From positions 89,103,310 through 89,167,309 of the forward strand of contig NC_073696.1 in the NCBI RefSeq assembly GCF_029784165.1: a stretch of DNA of 64,000 nucleotides. Reading direction: 5' to 3'. The position numbers and the translations under genes were made by a program. This stretch comes from Wyeomyia smithii. Taxonomy: Eukaryota; Arthropoda; Insecta; Diptera; Culicidae. The first letter of the stretch is position 1; the number at the start of each line of letters is the position of its first letter. Below, piece after piece: positions 10,261 through 21,719 of the stretch. The notes under the pieces are model-generated. The model saw only the letters and a list, made by a program, of their open reading frames with translations. It ran no database searches and was not told the origin of the DNA.

Positions 10261-12474
10261 GAAGTAATCGGTGGAACCAAAACATACAATTGTTTCGAGT
10301 TAAAAATAAATTAATGATAATGAAGGGGTAAAAATAGAACGTAATGTATTGAATATGTAGAATAGGGAAAGAAACTCCGCTAAAAGAAGAAAGCGAAAAT
10401 GGTGAGTGACAAATAATGGATGAAAAGTGAAAAATTGTTTTTAACTCGACCCCTTTTTTGAGAAAGAATCATTTGAATTCACTTCCAGTAACGCTGCAGT
10501 ACAACTGTCATTAAGTCTTCGTTAGTTACACTTTATCAGCTTTATGAAATACTATATAAAATACTGCCAGAGTAGATTTAATACGTTTGAGGCAGTAATT
10601 AAAACATACCCAGTGAATTGCGAGTGAGCGAGTTGAGTTAAACTCCGCCTTTCACTGACCTAACGTGGTTAACATGTACCATCTAAGTACAGAGAACACT
10701 GCCCTATTCTCTGGAATGGCCCTCAACTGCCACTATTCATCGCTGATTTTTCGGTTCTAATGGCCACACTGCAGGGCAAAGTTTAGCCGGATAAATTAAT
10801 ATGTGCTTCCTCCCAGTTAGTACGAAGTAGAAAGGAGATAGAAAGCACATGAAGTGAAACTTTATCAATAGTTAAACTCGTACGATGTTCGTACAACCCC
10901 CTGTAAATTCGGTCTATGGTCGGTTGGTTTATCGGTTGGATTAAATCGAAACAATACAGTATAGTTCAAAAACTGGAATTAATCTACCGACTCGAAAAAG
11001 GTGAGCATGCTGAAATTCTGTTGGAACCCGTTCAAACTTATGATTAATTTCACACTGAAACTGATTCTAATGTCTTTACCTACTAGGATTTTAGACGATA
11101 AAATTGATGAATAGTTGATCGAGTAGTAATAATCATATTTCTCACTTTCACTGAACATCCAAGTTTTTTAAATTGCTGGAATTCAGACATTTGTTAAAGT
11201 TTCTTAGGCAATCTTCACCTCTCTGCTTTCAAACCTGGCAGATAACGATGCTTCCCAATTCGGAACGTTGCGCTGACGGCAGTAAATCAACCGAAGAATA
11301 TAATGCGGAAAATATTTGCATTTTTAACAACATCCAGCAACAATTTCCGGTCTGTGTGTATACATACAGCGGCGCGTATGGCAGGCATCTTGAACGGAAA
11401 GATAGAATTTCCGGTGCCGGTACGAATCGGGTGCTGCTGTTGTGACTAAAAGTTGAGTATGATTAATGAGTGACTGGCGCGTCGGCAAGCAATAGCTTCA
11501 CTCTTTCCCGGCACGCAGCTTGAAGTATCTATTCTTCCTTCATTATTTTGGCGTAGGAAATGTGCCCGGATGATGAGTGAACACTGATCGTCGAAAGGCG
11601 TAATTTGTAGAAGAAAACAAAAAAATACAGTCATCTCCAGCGGTGCCCCAAAGCTGGCGCTTCGTGCTGTAATAAAATTATAACCCAGTTTCATCCGCGA
11701 AAATGGCTGACGCTGAGTGACAGTTGCAATAATTTTATGTTAATTAAAATTAACGATGGATCCTTCCGTTGAAATATGAAACGGGCGACAATAAGACAAA
11801 CAAATTGTTCGAGCTTTTCGACATCAGCTGTGAAACTGTGCAGTGCAGCAAAATACTAGCAGGTGTGATAAGAAACCTCCAATTTTTCTATGTCCTCGAA
11901 AAACCGGGAACGAGACGAGTACCTAATAGTAGACGCAAGGCATACGAATAACCTTGGCTAAGCATGCGGCGTAAGACATACGATCACTGAGCATAATGGA
12001 TGCTAGACACACTACCATAAGGTATAACGAACGAAAGTCCAAATTATAGGAATTATAAGAATCTATTTGCAGAGTAGGGACATGAGTAAATTTTGCGTAT
12101 GTAGGTCAAATAAATCCGTTCGCTGTCTCAGCAAACGTGTGCCTCGCACCATAGAATTCACCAAAGACAAATGAACAACTACAATTTAATGATATTGAAT
12201 ATATTCAATTCCCCTTTGCAGATTGATATTTTTCATGCATCTAGATATTCAATAAAAGCCGCCAAAGATAGGTGCTCCAATATCAATACGTTCAAAGTAA
12301 TTTTCTTCACGCGAGCTGTAGAGTGGAGCCCGGCATGAGATCCACGAAACTTTGCCTTTTTTGTCTTTGCGACGACCAGACAAATAAGTAACACCTTCAG
12401 TTCTCGTCGTTTTTTTCGTATTCTTGTAAAATTACATACATTGCTTGCTTTACTAAACATTTTTGGCTGTTTAG
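10261..12474. other. unclassified stretch, no recognised gene
   Basis: No domain-bearing frame. The 90-codon plus frame at 11173-11445 and the 82-codon minus frame at 11446-11694 are unremarkable. A TATATAAAA string at about 10553 is a possible promoter element but has no following gene that I can identify. Confidence 0.35.
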
Positions 12475-13115
12475 AAGCAACCTTGGATTTCAAAATTGCG
12501 CCTGCGGTCGATTTCAGGACTCTGGGTACCAGGCCTGGATTTGAGGGGGGCAAATGCCCCGGGCCTCTTGACTCTAGAGCCCCCCCCCCCCCAGGTCCTA
12601 GGCCAGATGTAATAGAGGTAATAGGCTTCCCAAGGTGGTAACCTTTGTTTTGTGTTTTTCTTGTCACTTCCCATTTCGCAATAACCAATAAATGTTTTAA
12701 GAAAAAAGGGTCTCACGACAATATCTGCCTCGGACTCCCCCTCACCTGAATCCGGCCGTGCTGGGTATCATCCCGGTCCCGGAACTACCCATGACATATG
12801 GTATTATGGTTTTCAATGGAAACCGGAAGTCGCCATCTGGAAATTAAAAATGGTGTTTAGAATTGATTTCCAATTTTGGGCATCATTTCTATTTGACCAT
12901 TTTTTGCTGTTTTATAGATACCGACAGTTACCGCTTGAATACCATAATGGCGTCTATGGTTGATTTTTGTTCACTGTGCATCATCCTGATTGCAGGAATA
13001 AATATTCTGGATGGTATGTGGTCACTGCCGGGAAATTGTAAGATACCATCTTGGATTTCAAAATGGTGTCTGGAGTTGATTTCGGGTGTCAGGGCTGCGT
13101 GTTTTTTTTCTTTCA
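12475..13115. repeat. degenerate minisatellite, same family as 1600-2290, split by a hAT element
   Basis: The words 'GGATTTCAAAATTG', 'GGAAACCGGAAGTCGCCAT' and 'GGATTTCAAAATGGTG' recur with the unit order seen at 1600-2290. The run is broken by the element at 12530-12760; joining the flanks restores the expected '..GGACTCTGGGTATCATCCCGG..' reading of a unit. Confidence 0.65.
12522..12768. mobile_element. short hAT-like element with 8-bp target duplication
   Basis: CTGGGTAC at 12522-12529 and CTGGGTAT at 12761-12768 flank a 231-bp element (12530-12760). It starts CAGGCCTGGATTT and ends with the reverse complement of CACGGCCGGATTC, 10 of 13 positions matching. A G run after the left end and a C run inside are typical of degenerate hAT derivatives. 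The interrupted minisatellite provides an independent check of the ends. Confidence 0.75.
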
Positions 13116-13734
13116 AATCTCCATTTGTTTCGAGAAGCCATTTTTTCTTTGTTATGGTACGTGGAATATAATGTTATCGAGTAACATCCAACTTATTGGA
13201 TTTGTTTGTGATCTTTCTTCGGAGGAATATAATGCATCAAGCATTACAAGTCTATTTTCAAACCTATCTAGAATTAATTCCAAACTGATTTAACTTGTTG
13301 TATCGTTATTTTAAGGAATTATTAGCCAAGATCGTACTGCTAAAATCTCATTTCTTCAAATTAATCTTGATGGTAGACTAGAAAATATCAAGTGGTGCAA
13401 TACTTCAATCTTTCCTTTTTTTTTAAATATAATAAATGATTTTTGTCATTTATAAAGGATATCCTTTTTTTAAGGTACATTGAAACATATTTATACATTT
13501 TCATCACAGCTGAAATCATTACGAAGTGTGCCGTGTTGTGCTTCTGCCCCAAGCTGATTTGTTTTATCTTGATTGTAATTTGCATTATTATATATAATGA
13601 TATCACTGATGATATAAAACTCGGCTTCTATAACCACATTATAAAAAATAGTCTGCAGCGGGACCTGATATTGTGCATAACTTCTAAAAAAACCGACCTC
13701 AATCCATGGGCGGATGGCGTAGTGTTTCAACAGG
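13116..13734. other. unclassified stretch upstream of a LINE relic
   Basis: AT-rich, including poly-T and AT microsatellite-like strings. The plus frame opening at 13443 enters reverse-transcriptase-like sequence only after about 13735; its N-terminal part has no recognisable domain. Confidence 0.4.
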
Positions 13735-14080
13735 ATGCTAAGCAACACCTGTTCATTGCAAATAAAGTCACCTACCTTCTACCCAAGGACCGGAATATGG
13801 CCAATCTACCCAAGTACAGGCCAATAACATGCCTGCCAAACCTGTACGAGGTGCTTATGTTGGTAATGCGTTGAACACCACGTGATAGCCAAAGAACACG
13901 CAAGATTGGAAAGACCAGGTCATCATCGATGCAGTCGTTATTGGACAGGCAACCCAGAAAAAACGGAACCTGAGCATAGCGTACATCAACTACAGGAAGG
14001 CATACGATTTAGTGCCACTTTTGTACCTTCTCAAGGTATTACAGACGATCGCCGAGATCATGCAACATGTGTGTGACCAC
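13735..14080 (+). pseudogene. reverse-transcriptase fragment of a non-LTR retrotransposon (R2/R4/NeSL-like)
   Basis: The frame ending at 13874 reads VTYLLPKDRNM then KYRPITCLPNLYEVL, the conserved fingers motif of a group of endonuclease-type LINEs. After a stop and a frame change, 13910-14060 reads VIIDAVVIGQATQKKRNLS and AYINYRKAYDLVP, which corresponds to the region around catalytic motif A (usually YIDYKKAFDSVP). The first catalytic Asp of that motif is Asn here. The piece covers only part of the RT, lacks YADD, and stops where R1-type sequence begins. The clade call is from memory of motif style and is tentative; retroelement RT origin is much firmer. Confidence 0.65.
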
Positions 14081-15390
14081 TAACAGTACCAGACAGTCCC
14101 GGACCAGCGGCGGGAGATCGTCTAGGGGTGGTAAGGATCGGACACTGGGCAGTCGACTTCTCGCAAAAGCCACAAGTACCCGGAAGCATCTCCGACGGAG
14201 CGAATAGCGCTGCACTAGCTCATTGGGGCCGATGCCAGTAAGGTTTCAAATATGGCAACTAGTAGCATAGAAAACGGACTTGAGTCGGACTTTGTTAGGG
14301 TCTCTGGGCTGGCAACTGCACCGAGCTCCCCTAGTTAAGTCGTGTGACAGCGGCTTGAAACGGCGAGGTGGTAAACGGCTGCAGGGGTCTTCATCCCATC
14401 AAACCTGGCAGGCCTCCTAGTACATTCCGCGTTCATTGCCTGGGGGGAATCAGGCAGGAGAAGGATCAGATGGTGGGTGGGAATGGGTCTTAGGACCAGA
14501 TTCCCGTTCTTGACTTAGGTTAGCCGGGGGCGACATAGTGGCTCATAAGCCATGACCTTACTGCTTCGGCATAGATCACCACTGGACCACATAGGCGACT
14601 ACCTTCATGGACAAGGATAGCGTCTGGAGGGTGTGGAGAGACTACCATCCCCTTTCGTGCGAGGTGGCACCTAGCGGTTCCTGCAGAAAAAGGTGGAGAC
14701 GGATGCTGCAAAGTCCGAGAGCACGAAAAAGCGACCTTGGGGGGCAGCGCTTTCCGAACAGCTCAACGCGATCATCGAGTTCGTAGCGAATAGCTGCAAT
14801 ATCGCACTGTCGAGATGATTCTTGAGCTCCCAAAGGACACGAAGAACAAGGGTGCTTCCTACAAAGCGGTAACCGAGCAGGTCCTTGACAAAGAGGTGCA
14901 GGTTCGGACACTCACCTCGAAGGTGACTTTTCAGCTTGAAAACCTGAATGAAATCATCGAGAGGTGCGATGTTGCACAAGCCCTCAAAGAGAAGTGCGGG
15001 GTGGAGGTGACCACTGAGTCAATCTGCCTCCGAAAAGGTTGAGCGGAGACGCAGGTGGCCACCTCCCGACTAGCGTCGACAGATCGAACCTAGCACTGAA
15101 GGAAAGCAAGCTAAAGGTCGGCTGGTCAGTATGCCCTCTGGTTATACTCCAGCAACTGGGCGTCTGCTTCAATTGCTTTGAGGAAGGATATAAGCCCTGG
15201 GCCTACAAGAGGCCCGACAGGAGCCAGTTGAGCAGGCATTGCGGTGGTGCAGGCCATAAAGCAAAAGATTTCGGGAAGTCTTCCAGGTGCACGGTAGGAA
15301 AACGGGACATCAAACACTTTATGAGAGGCCCCAGGTGTCCAGCCGGTAAGCTTGCTGCGAAACCACGGGCATAACAGCCACTGAGTCACT
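14081..15390 (+). pseudogene. R1-clade-like non-LTR retrotransposon ORF1 (gag) relic
   Basis: Frame 14815-15042 reads ILELPKDTKNKGASYKAVTE and then a VQVRTLTSKVTFQLENLNEI block, the conserved pre-knuckle region of R1-type ORF1 proteins. A frameshift near 15040 moves the reading to 15039-15374, with KVGWSVCPL followed by CCHC-type knuckles. In the first knuckle (CFNC...) the usual His and last Cys are Tyr; the second (HCGGAGHKAKDF) has lost its outer Cys residues; a third, degraded segment ends in RGPRCPA. The G/C-richer 14081-14810 is probably the N-terminal half or 5' leader. Frameshifts and lost ligands make it a dead copy. Confidence 0.72.
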
Positions 15391-15895
15391 GGCGAACATC
15401 ATCATCGTATCGGACCCCTACCGCTTCCCTCCCGGAAACAGTAACTGAGTTGCGGATAGGTTCAGTATGGCGGCCATAAGAACGACGAGCAGGTTCCCGG
15501 TTCAGGACTTCAAACGAAGGGTACGCGGTTGCCAAGGTGAACGGAGCGTTCTACTGTAGTTGCTATGATCCGCCACGTTGGTTTATCGAAAGGTTCGCTC
15601 AGCTGGTCGACCAGTTATCCATGGAGCAAACCATGGAGCTGTTGATGGTGGCGGGTGACTTCAACGCTTGGACTATTGAGGCGAGAATTCACTCTACGAC
15701 TTCCCCACTCAACACTTAATTTAGAAAAGAGTCGGATCCTGTTGAAGGCTTTAGCAAAGCTCAACTTAGATCTGGCCAACGCTGGGACTAAATCAAAAGA
15801 TCATCGATGTGACGTTCTCCAGCCCAGGACTGATCACGAACTGGGGGCTACACCAATAGCGACAACCAGTCGGTTTACTATAGTGTAGACAACAA
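15391..15895 (+). pseudogene. apurinic-like endonuclease start of ORF2, same R1-type element
   Basis: Downstream of the knuckles, frame 15537-15719 reads GAFYCSCYDPPRWFIERFAQ and then MVAGDFNAWTIE. The latter is the AGDFNAW motif of the retrotransposon APE domain. A shifted frame at 15720-15890 continues with LLKALAKLNLDLANAGTKS, also APE-like. No RT follows: the copy ends abruptly before the MITE end at 15918. Order and spacing (gag, then APE) match a single 3'-truncated or deleted element running from 14081. Confidence 0.7.
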
Positions 15896-15917
15896 CGAGA
15901 GGCGGCAAGTCCGAAGT

Positions 15918-15952
15918 CGGCCGTTTGTGGCTTCAACACCGTTTCACCTTAA
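15918..15952. mobile_element. terminal fragment of the palindromic TTAA MITE family
   Basis: The last 35 bp, ending in CCTTAA (TTAA 15949-15952), match the terminus of the intact element at 34491-34743 with a few substitutions: AACACCGTTTCACCTTAA here versus AATACCGTTTGGCCTTAA there. The rest of the element is absent, replaced upstream by R1-type sequence. Confidence 0.55.
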
Positions 15953-18574
15953 ATTACGTTCTACGCAGTGAGATTGTTACTCTAAAATCAAACAATCACT
16001 GCTGTTGAAGTTCCCGAAGCTATTTGTAGAATGAATCCATCGTACAGTTCTGACCCGGACTTGTTAACTTGTTCACCTTGTTAGTTGTCAACGTGGAAGA
16101 TTCTAGAGGGAATACAACATCTAACAAATAATAAAAATTTCAACATTCAACAGCGTTAATTACTGCTGTGAAGTATCGTTACCGGAAACTGAAAATAATC
16201 TGCTCGATAGCAGTCCATTATATCCACTCTACTATCGAGTAATGTTATAATTTCACTCGAAACCCATAATCCCTTTTAAGCAGCTGCTGGTCTTAAACCT
16301 ACAACAAGTGAATCGTCGCCCAATTTGCCATCAGATCGCAATTACAATTCACGCCCCACTGAATGCAGCGTAACAGCGATTATTCGCACCCTTTCCTGCT
16401 CGTGTTTGGAATTGAACGCGCATCACATCGCGTCAGAAAGCCACGCTAGATTTTTCAACTTCACCGACCGGCAACGGATTCACTCCATTAGGGACTCAAT
16501 CAGCCGCACTGTAACCTGTAATTGACTTCGTGCAGCTCATTTACCAGCTGATCCCCGGGTATTGCCAAATTATTGAGATGGAGGAATCAATTCGAGACTC
16601 AGGTGCCATCGCTTATGAGCACCCCCACTTTAAGCACTGGTTAAGTTCGAACACACTTCATCGCTTCATCTGGGCAACTGCCGGCTAACCTCTGCGGCAC
16701 TAAGGCAGGTAACTGCCTGTAAAATAAAAGTCGCTGAGACGTGCAGTATTCGGCGCAATACCGGCATGTTCAAAACGGTGGGGCCAGCAGCAGAGTGGTT
16801 GAAAGATCAACACAGCCGTAGTTATAGTGGCCTACATCCAGAGTAAAGCATTCAGTGCTGCCGCTAGACATAAAAATTTACGAACATTTACGTGGAGTGG
16901 AAAAGTCCACAGTTCATTATGAAATCCACCCTTTAAATTTACATTTGTAATTTAATGCACTGATGGTTGTGGGTCAAATTTCGAATAGTAAATTTTTAGT
17001 TGACCTTATTAGTTTCACCACGTTATTAAAATTATTTTTTCCAGCAACCATTCTGTGGACCTTTCTTCGCCAGTCGAACCGAACAAAGAAAGCTCTCGAA
17101 ATCCGGAGGTGCCCCCCCTAAGCTTCACGTAATTGGTAGCCAACCATTCCCCCTTGATTCGCACGAACGCGGAGGTTGAAGACGGGTTGAAAAACTTAAC
17201 GATCAGACGAAAGGCGGCTGCGGTGGAGTCCACTACGACTACAACAGGATTTGCGAGGCACGGCCATGGCAAAAGTGCAATTATATGGTGCCGCAATAAA
17301 TTTTATTCTTACTGCCATCGCCTGCCAAGGTCTCGGAAAGTGACTTCTCTGCGACAGGCCTGTGCTTTCGATACTCCACTGCTGTACCCGTCCAGCAGTG
17401 TCTTAGTATTTTCATTTCAAGATTTATTTTGCAATGATTTTAAACTGTTTGCAAAGCGCCGGAGCTGGTAACGATTGGGGCAAGCGGAAATGGTACTGGA
17501 GATTCAATAAAATAAGAAGTACTGGCTGTTGCTACAGGCGTTTCGGAAGGAAAATGTTAGACTGCCGGTGCCCAGTTTCGAGCTGCAGAACACTGGAAAA
17601 TGAAGCTTTATGGTTTGACCCACCGAGGAATTTCTAGTCTTTTACACACCGTTCCCAACCATTTAATCTGTGTAGCTAGACTAAATTAGCGAGAGCTGAA
17701 ATTTTGGTTTTAATAGTGTTTGTTCAGTGCTGAAGTAATGAGAAGGGTTTGGAAAATTGAAACGTTGGGTTGCAGGGAAAAGATTTGAAGAAGAATTTAC
17801 AAAATAATTCAAGATAAAATAAAGCAGATAACAAATCAAATATGTTTTTGCCATTAAACTTTAGGGAAAACAGAAAACGTCTTTTTTGTCGAATTAAAAA
17901 CAATAATTTAGTTTTACTAAAATTGTGTGGTCAAAACTGCAAAAGTTTGATAACTTTTTCAGATCCAATTTTCGCAAAAATTAACTCAAAAAGCTGTATA
18001 TCCAGCCTACCAAGTGTTCGTTCCTCAAGCTATTCTGCGTAATTTCATCTCATCGTTTCAGACAGGAACCATTTTCCACATGATTAGATTCACAAAGCGT
18101 AACGTCAGATGGTTGTATGAAACCAACTGCACAAGCTCCTGAAGAATGAATTTGAACGATGAAAAATGCACAAAAAAAATCAACCCAGTCAAGCATCTAA
18201 CTACGTATGAGCGTGCAATCCAATTGCTTTGTCAGAAAACCAAACGCCACTGAACCAGAAAACAAGTTCAGCGTGCTTAGTATTCCACTTCCAAGCGTAA
18301 CGGAATCCCCGCTAGTAGCACGCGAAGCGTAAGAAACTCACTATCAACAAAACCGGTTCTACAGTGGCGGCCGGTGGAAAACGCATCTATTGCACAGTGG
18401 TAGGAGAGCTCAATAACGTGAACTTAATTCATTTGCTCTCCAAATAATGGTTTTATTGACATACTATCTTCCGAAGATATTTAGTATACAAAAAGGCTCA
18501 AATCATGACAAAAAGTTTTAGTTCGATACTCAACCGCTAGTGAAGCTGCAAAATCTTTTAGTCTTACACTTTAA
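15953..18574. other. unclassified stretch, no recognised gene
   Basis: Moderately G/C-rich around 16300-16700 and 17040-17640. Plus frames at 16325-16525 and 17133-17471 (112 codons) and a minus frame at 17015-17296 lack recognisable domains. The tail from about 18480 grades into the repeat that is interrupted at 18599. Confidence 0.35.
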
Positions 18575-20747
18575 AGAAATGGTGTCTTGAGCAAAGTTGA
18601 GCATGAGCATGAGCATGAGCATGATTGACCGCCCGCGGTTGCTACTCCGTTATTGCCAGATCAGCTGTAATTACACAAAGAACCAACAGATGATGTTTGG
18701 GACCAACATGCATCCTCAATGTGTAAAAACAGGTGACCTAAATCTTTATACTAGGCAATACCAGCGCCGGCCGCATCCGAATGCAGGTCAAAGAAGGAGT
18801 TTGTATAGGAATATGTTGACGTGATACTCGCTTTATTGGAAGCCGAGAACACCTCTGCACTTCCACGAGAAATCACTGGGATGTTGGAGAAAGGGAAAAG
18901 GTATAAAGCAGGGTTCGTTTTGGTAAACGATGCGCTAATTTCGAATGTCGGGTTCTTCAGAACAAGTGTCGCGCCTACAAGTTTATTACATCCGCCACGA
19001 TATTCATAATGTGATTCGAACTTATTTAGTATGATAATGTAATACCGCAACAATAAAATGTACGCGAGGATACAGGACCTTTGGCTAAACCGAGATAACT
19101 TAAAACTACCGTATATCTCCTCGTAAGGTGATGCTCTTTATACCTAAAACTATTGCGCGTTGTTGATCTATCTGTAGATAATACGACCTCATGAAAGGTA
19201 TCGACGCGGAGGTTGAAATGATATTTATCGACTGAACGAAATCTACTTCGATTTGCGATGTAATAATTTAGATGCAACGCGCGAGCAGTCTCCGGCTTGA
19301 CGTTGATGAAGATGAGAAAGATATGATGAAATATCTGGGTTCACTTCGCGAAATCACCACACGCCGGAAGTCCATATATCAGCAAAACTCTCCCGGGCTG
19401 AATACGCGTTTACACCGAAGCGTTACGAACAACCGCTTTAATCCCCCCGGCCGACACATACGCGCAGGAACTCGGCGTTTACGTCTCTTATCGTTATCTC
19501 TTAACGATGTACGCCTAATACGCCTAATAAATATGAAAATTGGCAATGTTCCATGCATCCAAAGCCTCAACAATTTGAAAAAATGCAAATATACATATTA
19601 GCCAGAATATATTTTAAAATTTGTTGACAAAGTGCCGAACTAGTCATAAATATAACATTTTATGTAAAACAACTGGTCAAAAAAAAAGCTAGAACAATAA
19701 AAAAATCAAAGCATATGATTTCTGGGAAACACATACTCCAAACTCCACAAACCACACTAACACTTTGTGGACAAATACAAAACTTGTTACTGAAACCCTG
19801 CGGAAAAAAATACCGCGCACAAAATTTCAATGATGAAATCAAAATCTCTCTGTATCTACTTTCTCACAAAAAGTAAAACTAGAAACAAGCACCAAAATAT
19901 CACTTTACAATACAGACAAGACAAAACGTATACTTAGCTTTCATCTCTTCATTTTCCAGTTGTTTTCATCATTTTTAGACTTTTCTTTAAATGGAAGTAC
20001 AGTGGCAACATGCATGTATGCCTTCACACACTCGTTTAATCCATACAACATTTCATTCGTTGAAAAGAGATAGCACATAAACACTGTAAACGGCGATGCA
20101 TGGTTTTGATCTTATTGGCAAATTTTCACTTCAAGTTCAATTAGATACAAGCCAAATATAATTTGCACTATGCCAACGAATAAATTCCTAATGATTCAAT
20201 CACTATAAAACTATGTGGAGCAGCTGCTCGAAAAACACTCTCCTTATTGTATCCAATAACACCACACACTCCACACTTTCAAACCGTCGCCAAGACAATG
20301 ATAGAAAAAAAACAAGAAAAAATAAACACTTTGGTGGATCTAAAAAGCAACGCAATAATATTCAATTTTTACAATTAAATTCACTTTTTTTTGTGGAACT
20401 TCACACTTTTCGCACTCAGCACATTGCAATAGAACACCTGTATATATGTTTAACAATTCTTCAAGTGTAAAATAACCGAAAATCACCAAATAATGTGATG
20501 ATTTCAAAGCAGGAACCAGCTGGCCAATCTTGATCACGGCCTCGCACAACCATCCGCGAACTTTTCCAAAAATTAAAACAATTGTGAATTTAGAAAATAA
20601 ACTCACTCCGCGATAACATCTATAACGCACATGCACAACTAAATTAAACAATTTTTCTTCGGATATAACATGCGAGCGAAAAATTTGTGCGTCCGATTTC
20701 GGTCATGGCTTGCTTCCTCAGTCAGAAATGGTGTCTTGAGCAAAGTT
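18575..20747 (-). mobile_element. 2.1-kb retro-inserted element with 24-bp target duplication and hexamer 3' tail
   Basis: A 24-bp string (AGAAATGGTGTCTTGAGCAA plus AGTT) occurs at 18575-18598 and identically at 20724-20747. Removing the intervening 2.1 kb restores one continuous repeat reading '..GAGCAAAGTTATAGATAAAG..'. On the minus strand the insert begins at about 20723 (ACTGAGGAAGCAAGCCATG) and ends in tandem GCTCAT units at 18599-18624. A variable-length long duplication plus a simple-repeat 3' end is typical of target-primed retrotransposition. Minus frames at 20340-20651 (103 codons) and 18751-19053 (100 codons) show no RT, APE or gag motif. It could be an internally deleted LINE, a SINE-like passenger, or a retrocopied RNA. 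Confidence 0.65.
18599..18624 (-). repeat. (GAGCAT)n tail at the 3' end of the 2.1-kb insertion
   Basis: Four GAGCAT units directly abut the left copy of the 24-bp duplication. Read on the minus strand this is a GCTCAT 3' tail, the position where some non-LTR elements carry short tandem repeats in place of poly(A). Confidence 0.75.
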
Positions 20748-21131
20748 ATAGATAAAGTTTTTTTTTTTTTTTTTATTCTCGTTTATTTTCCGTCGGTCTA
20801 GTTCCGCCACTGTTGTGGCCAATCACTGACGCCCAGGGAAGCGACTCCACACCCAGGACCCTAACTCACGACCCGTTTATTAACGGACCGGCGCCAACGG
20901 CTTTACTTCCTCATGCGATGGGAGGCGTGATCCCAGAGATTTTTCGCCTCAGAAAATCTCCCGGTGTCGGCTACGATTGAATCTAGACCAGTTGGGTTGG
21001 TTGTGAGTGGATCACCCCACCTCACAACCATCGACACCTATGTCGGCGGTGAGATTCGAACCCAGGCGTCGAGCGTGGTTGACGGAGACGTTACCAACCA
21101 CACTAGGCCCCCGCTCAATATAGATAAAGTT
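20747..21131 (-). mobile_element. tRNA-derived SINE (Feilai-like)
   Basis: TATAGATAAAGTT at 20747-20759 and 21119-21131 is a 13-bp target duplication. Between them, on the minus strand, is a roughly 360-bp element ending in a run of A (T run at 20757-20775 on plus). Its 5' part carries a tRNA-like pol III promoter: an A-box-like TAGTGTGGTTGG (21094-21105) and a B box GGTTCGAATCT (21052-21062). The remainder is a unique body of about 280 bp. Architecture and sequence style match the mosquito Feilai SINE as I remember it. It interrupts the same repeat as the 2.1-kb insertion, which lies immediately alongside. Confidence 0.8.
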
Positions 21132-21600
21132 CTTTTTTTTTTTATAAATAAAGTTCTTACAAAAAACTTTGTCGAAGACACTTTTTTTCTTACTCTTCTT
21201 GTTTTGGATATATAACGTTTCTTATTAGACTTGTCTTTAGAATTAGTTTTTTTCAAATATACAAAAAACTGTAACATTTAGAAGGTTATAATGTTCGGCA
21301 TATATTTGTATATCATTAAAACACATAACTTTGTAGAAGACACAAAATAGCTAGCTTCCACACAAATCGAGTTATTGCCAAAAAATTTAAAAAAGCATCA
21401 TTTTTTGTACACACCAAGAACACAAAAAAGCAAAAACTAGCAGACGAAACCTGCATAGAATGAAATGTTATCATAATCAATCTTTTTCAACCACTGTTAA
21501 ATCAACCACTTTTAAAATTCGATTCATCTATAATTTTGGACCGTAATTAAATGATCATGGAATGGAAAGGAAATTATTGCATAGGTATTGCTTGCAGGCA
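21132..21600. other. continuation of an interrupted interspersed repeat
   Basis: The sequence after the SINE (TTCTTTTTTTTTTATAAATA..., then ACTTTGTCGAAGACAC) continues the repeat seen before 18599. The phrase 'CTTTGTAGAAGACAC' near 21335 is similar to 'CTTTGTCGAAGACAC', so the repeat is internally redundant. No gene is seen. Confidence 0.45.
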
Positions 21601-21719
21601 TGGCTCCAGGGCCGACGTTTCATGTGGGTAGTATGGGTAGTAGTACCCACTCGCAAAATATCCATATAGGTACTCACCCACACGGAACTACCGGACAAAA
21701 CCAGAAAAAATGTAATGTT

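Noticed and set aside
12233..12688. 151-codon minus-strand ORF.
   Set aside because: It runs across the hAT insertion and minisatellite; no domain.
21045..21118. Possible tRNA gene on the minus strand.
   Set aside because: A- and B-box-like motifs are present, but the sequence has no convincing cloverleaf and belongs to a SINE with target duplication and poly(A).
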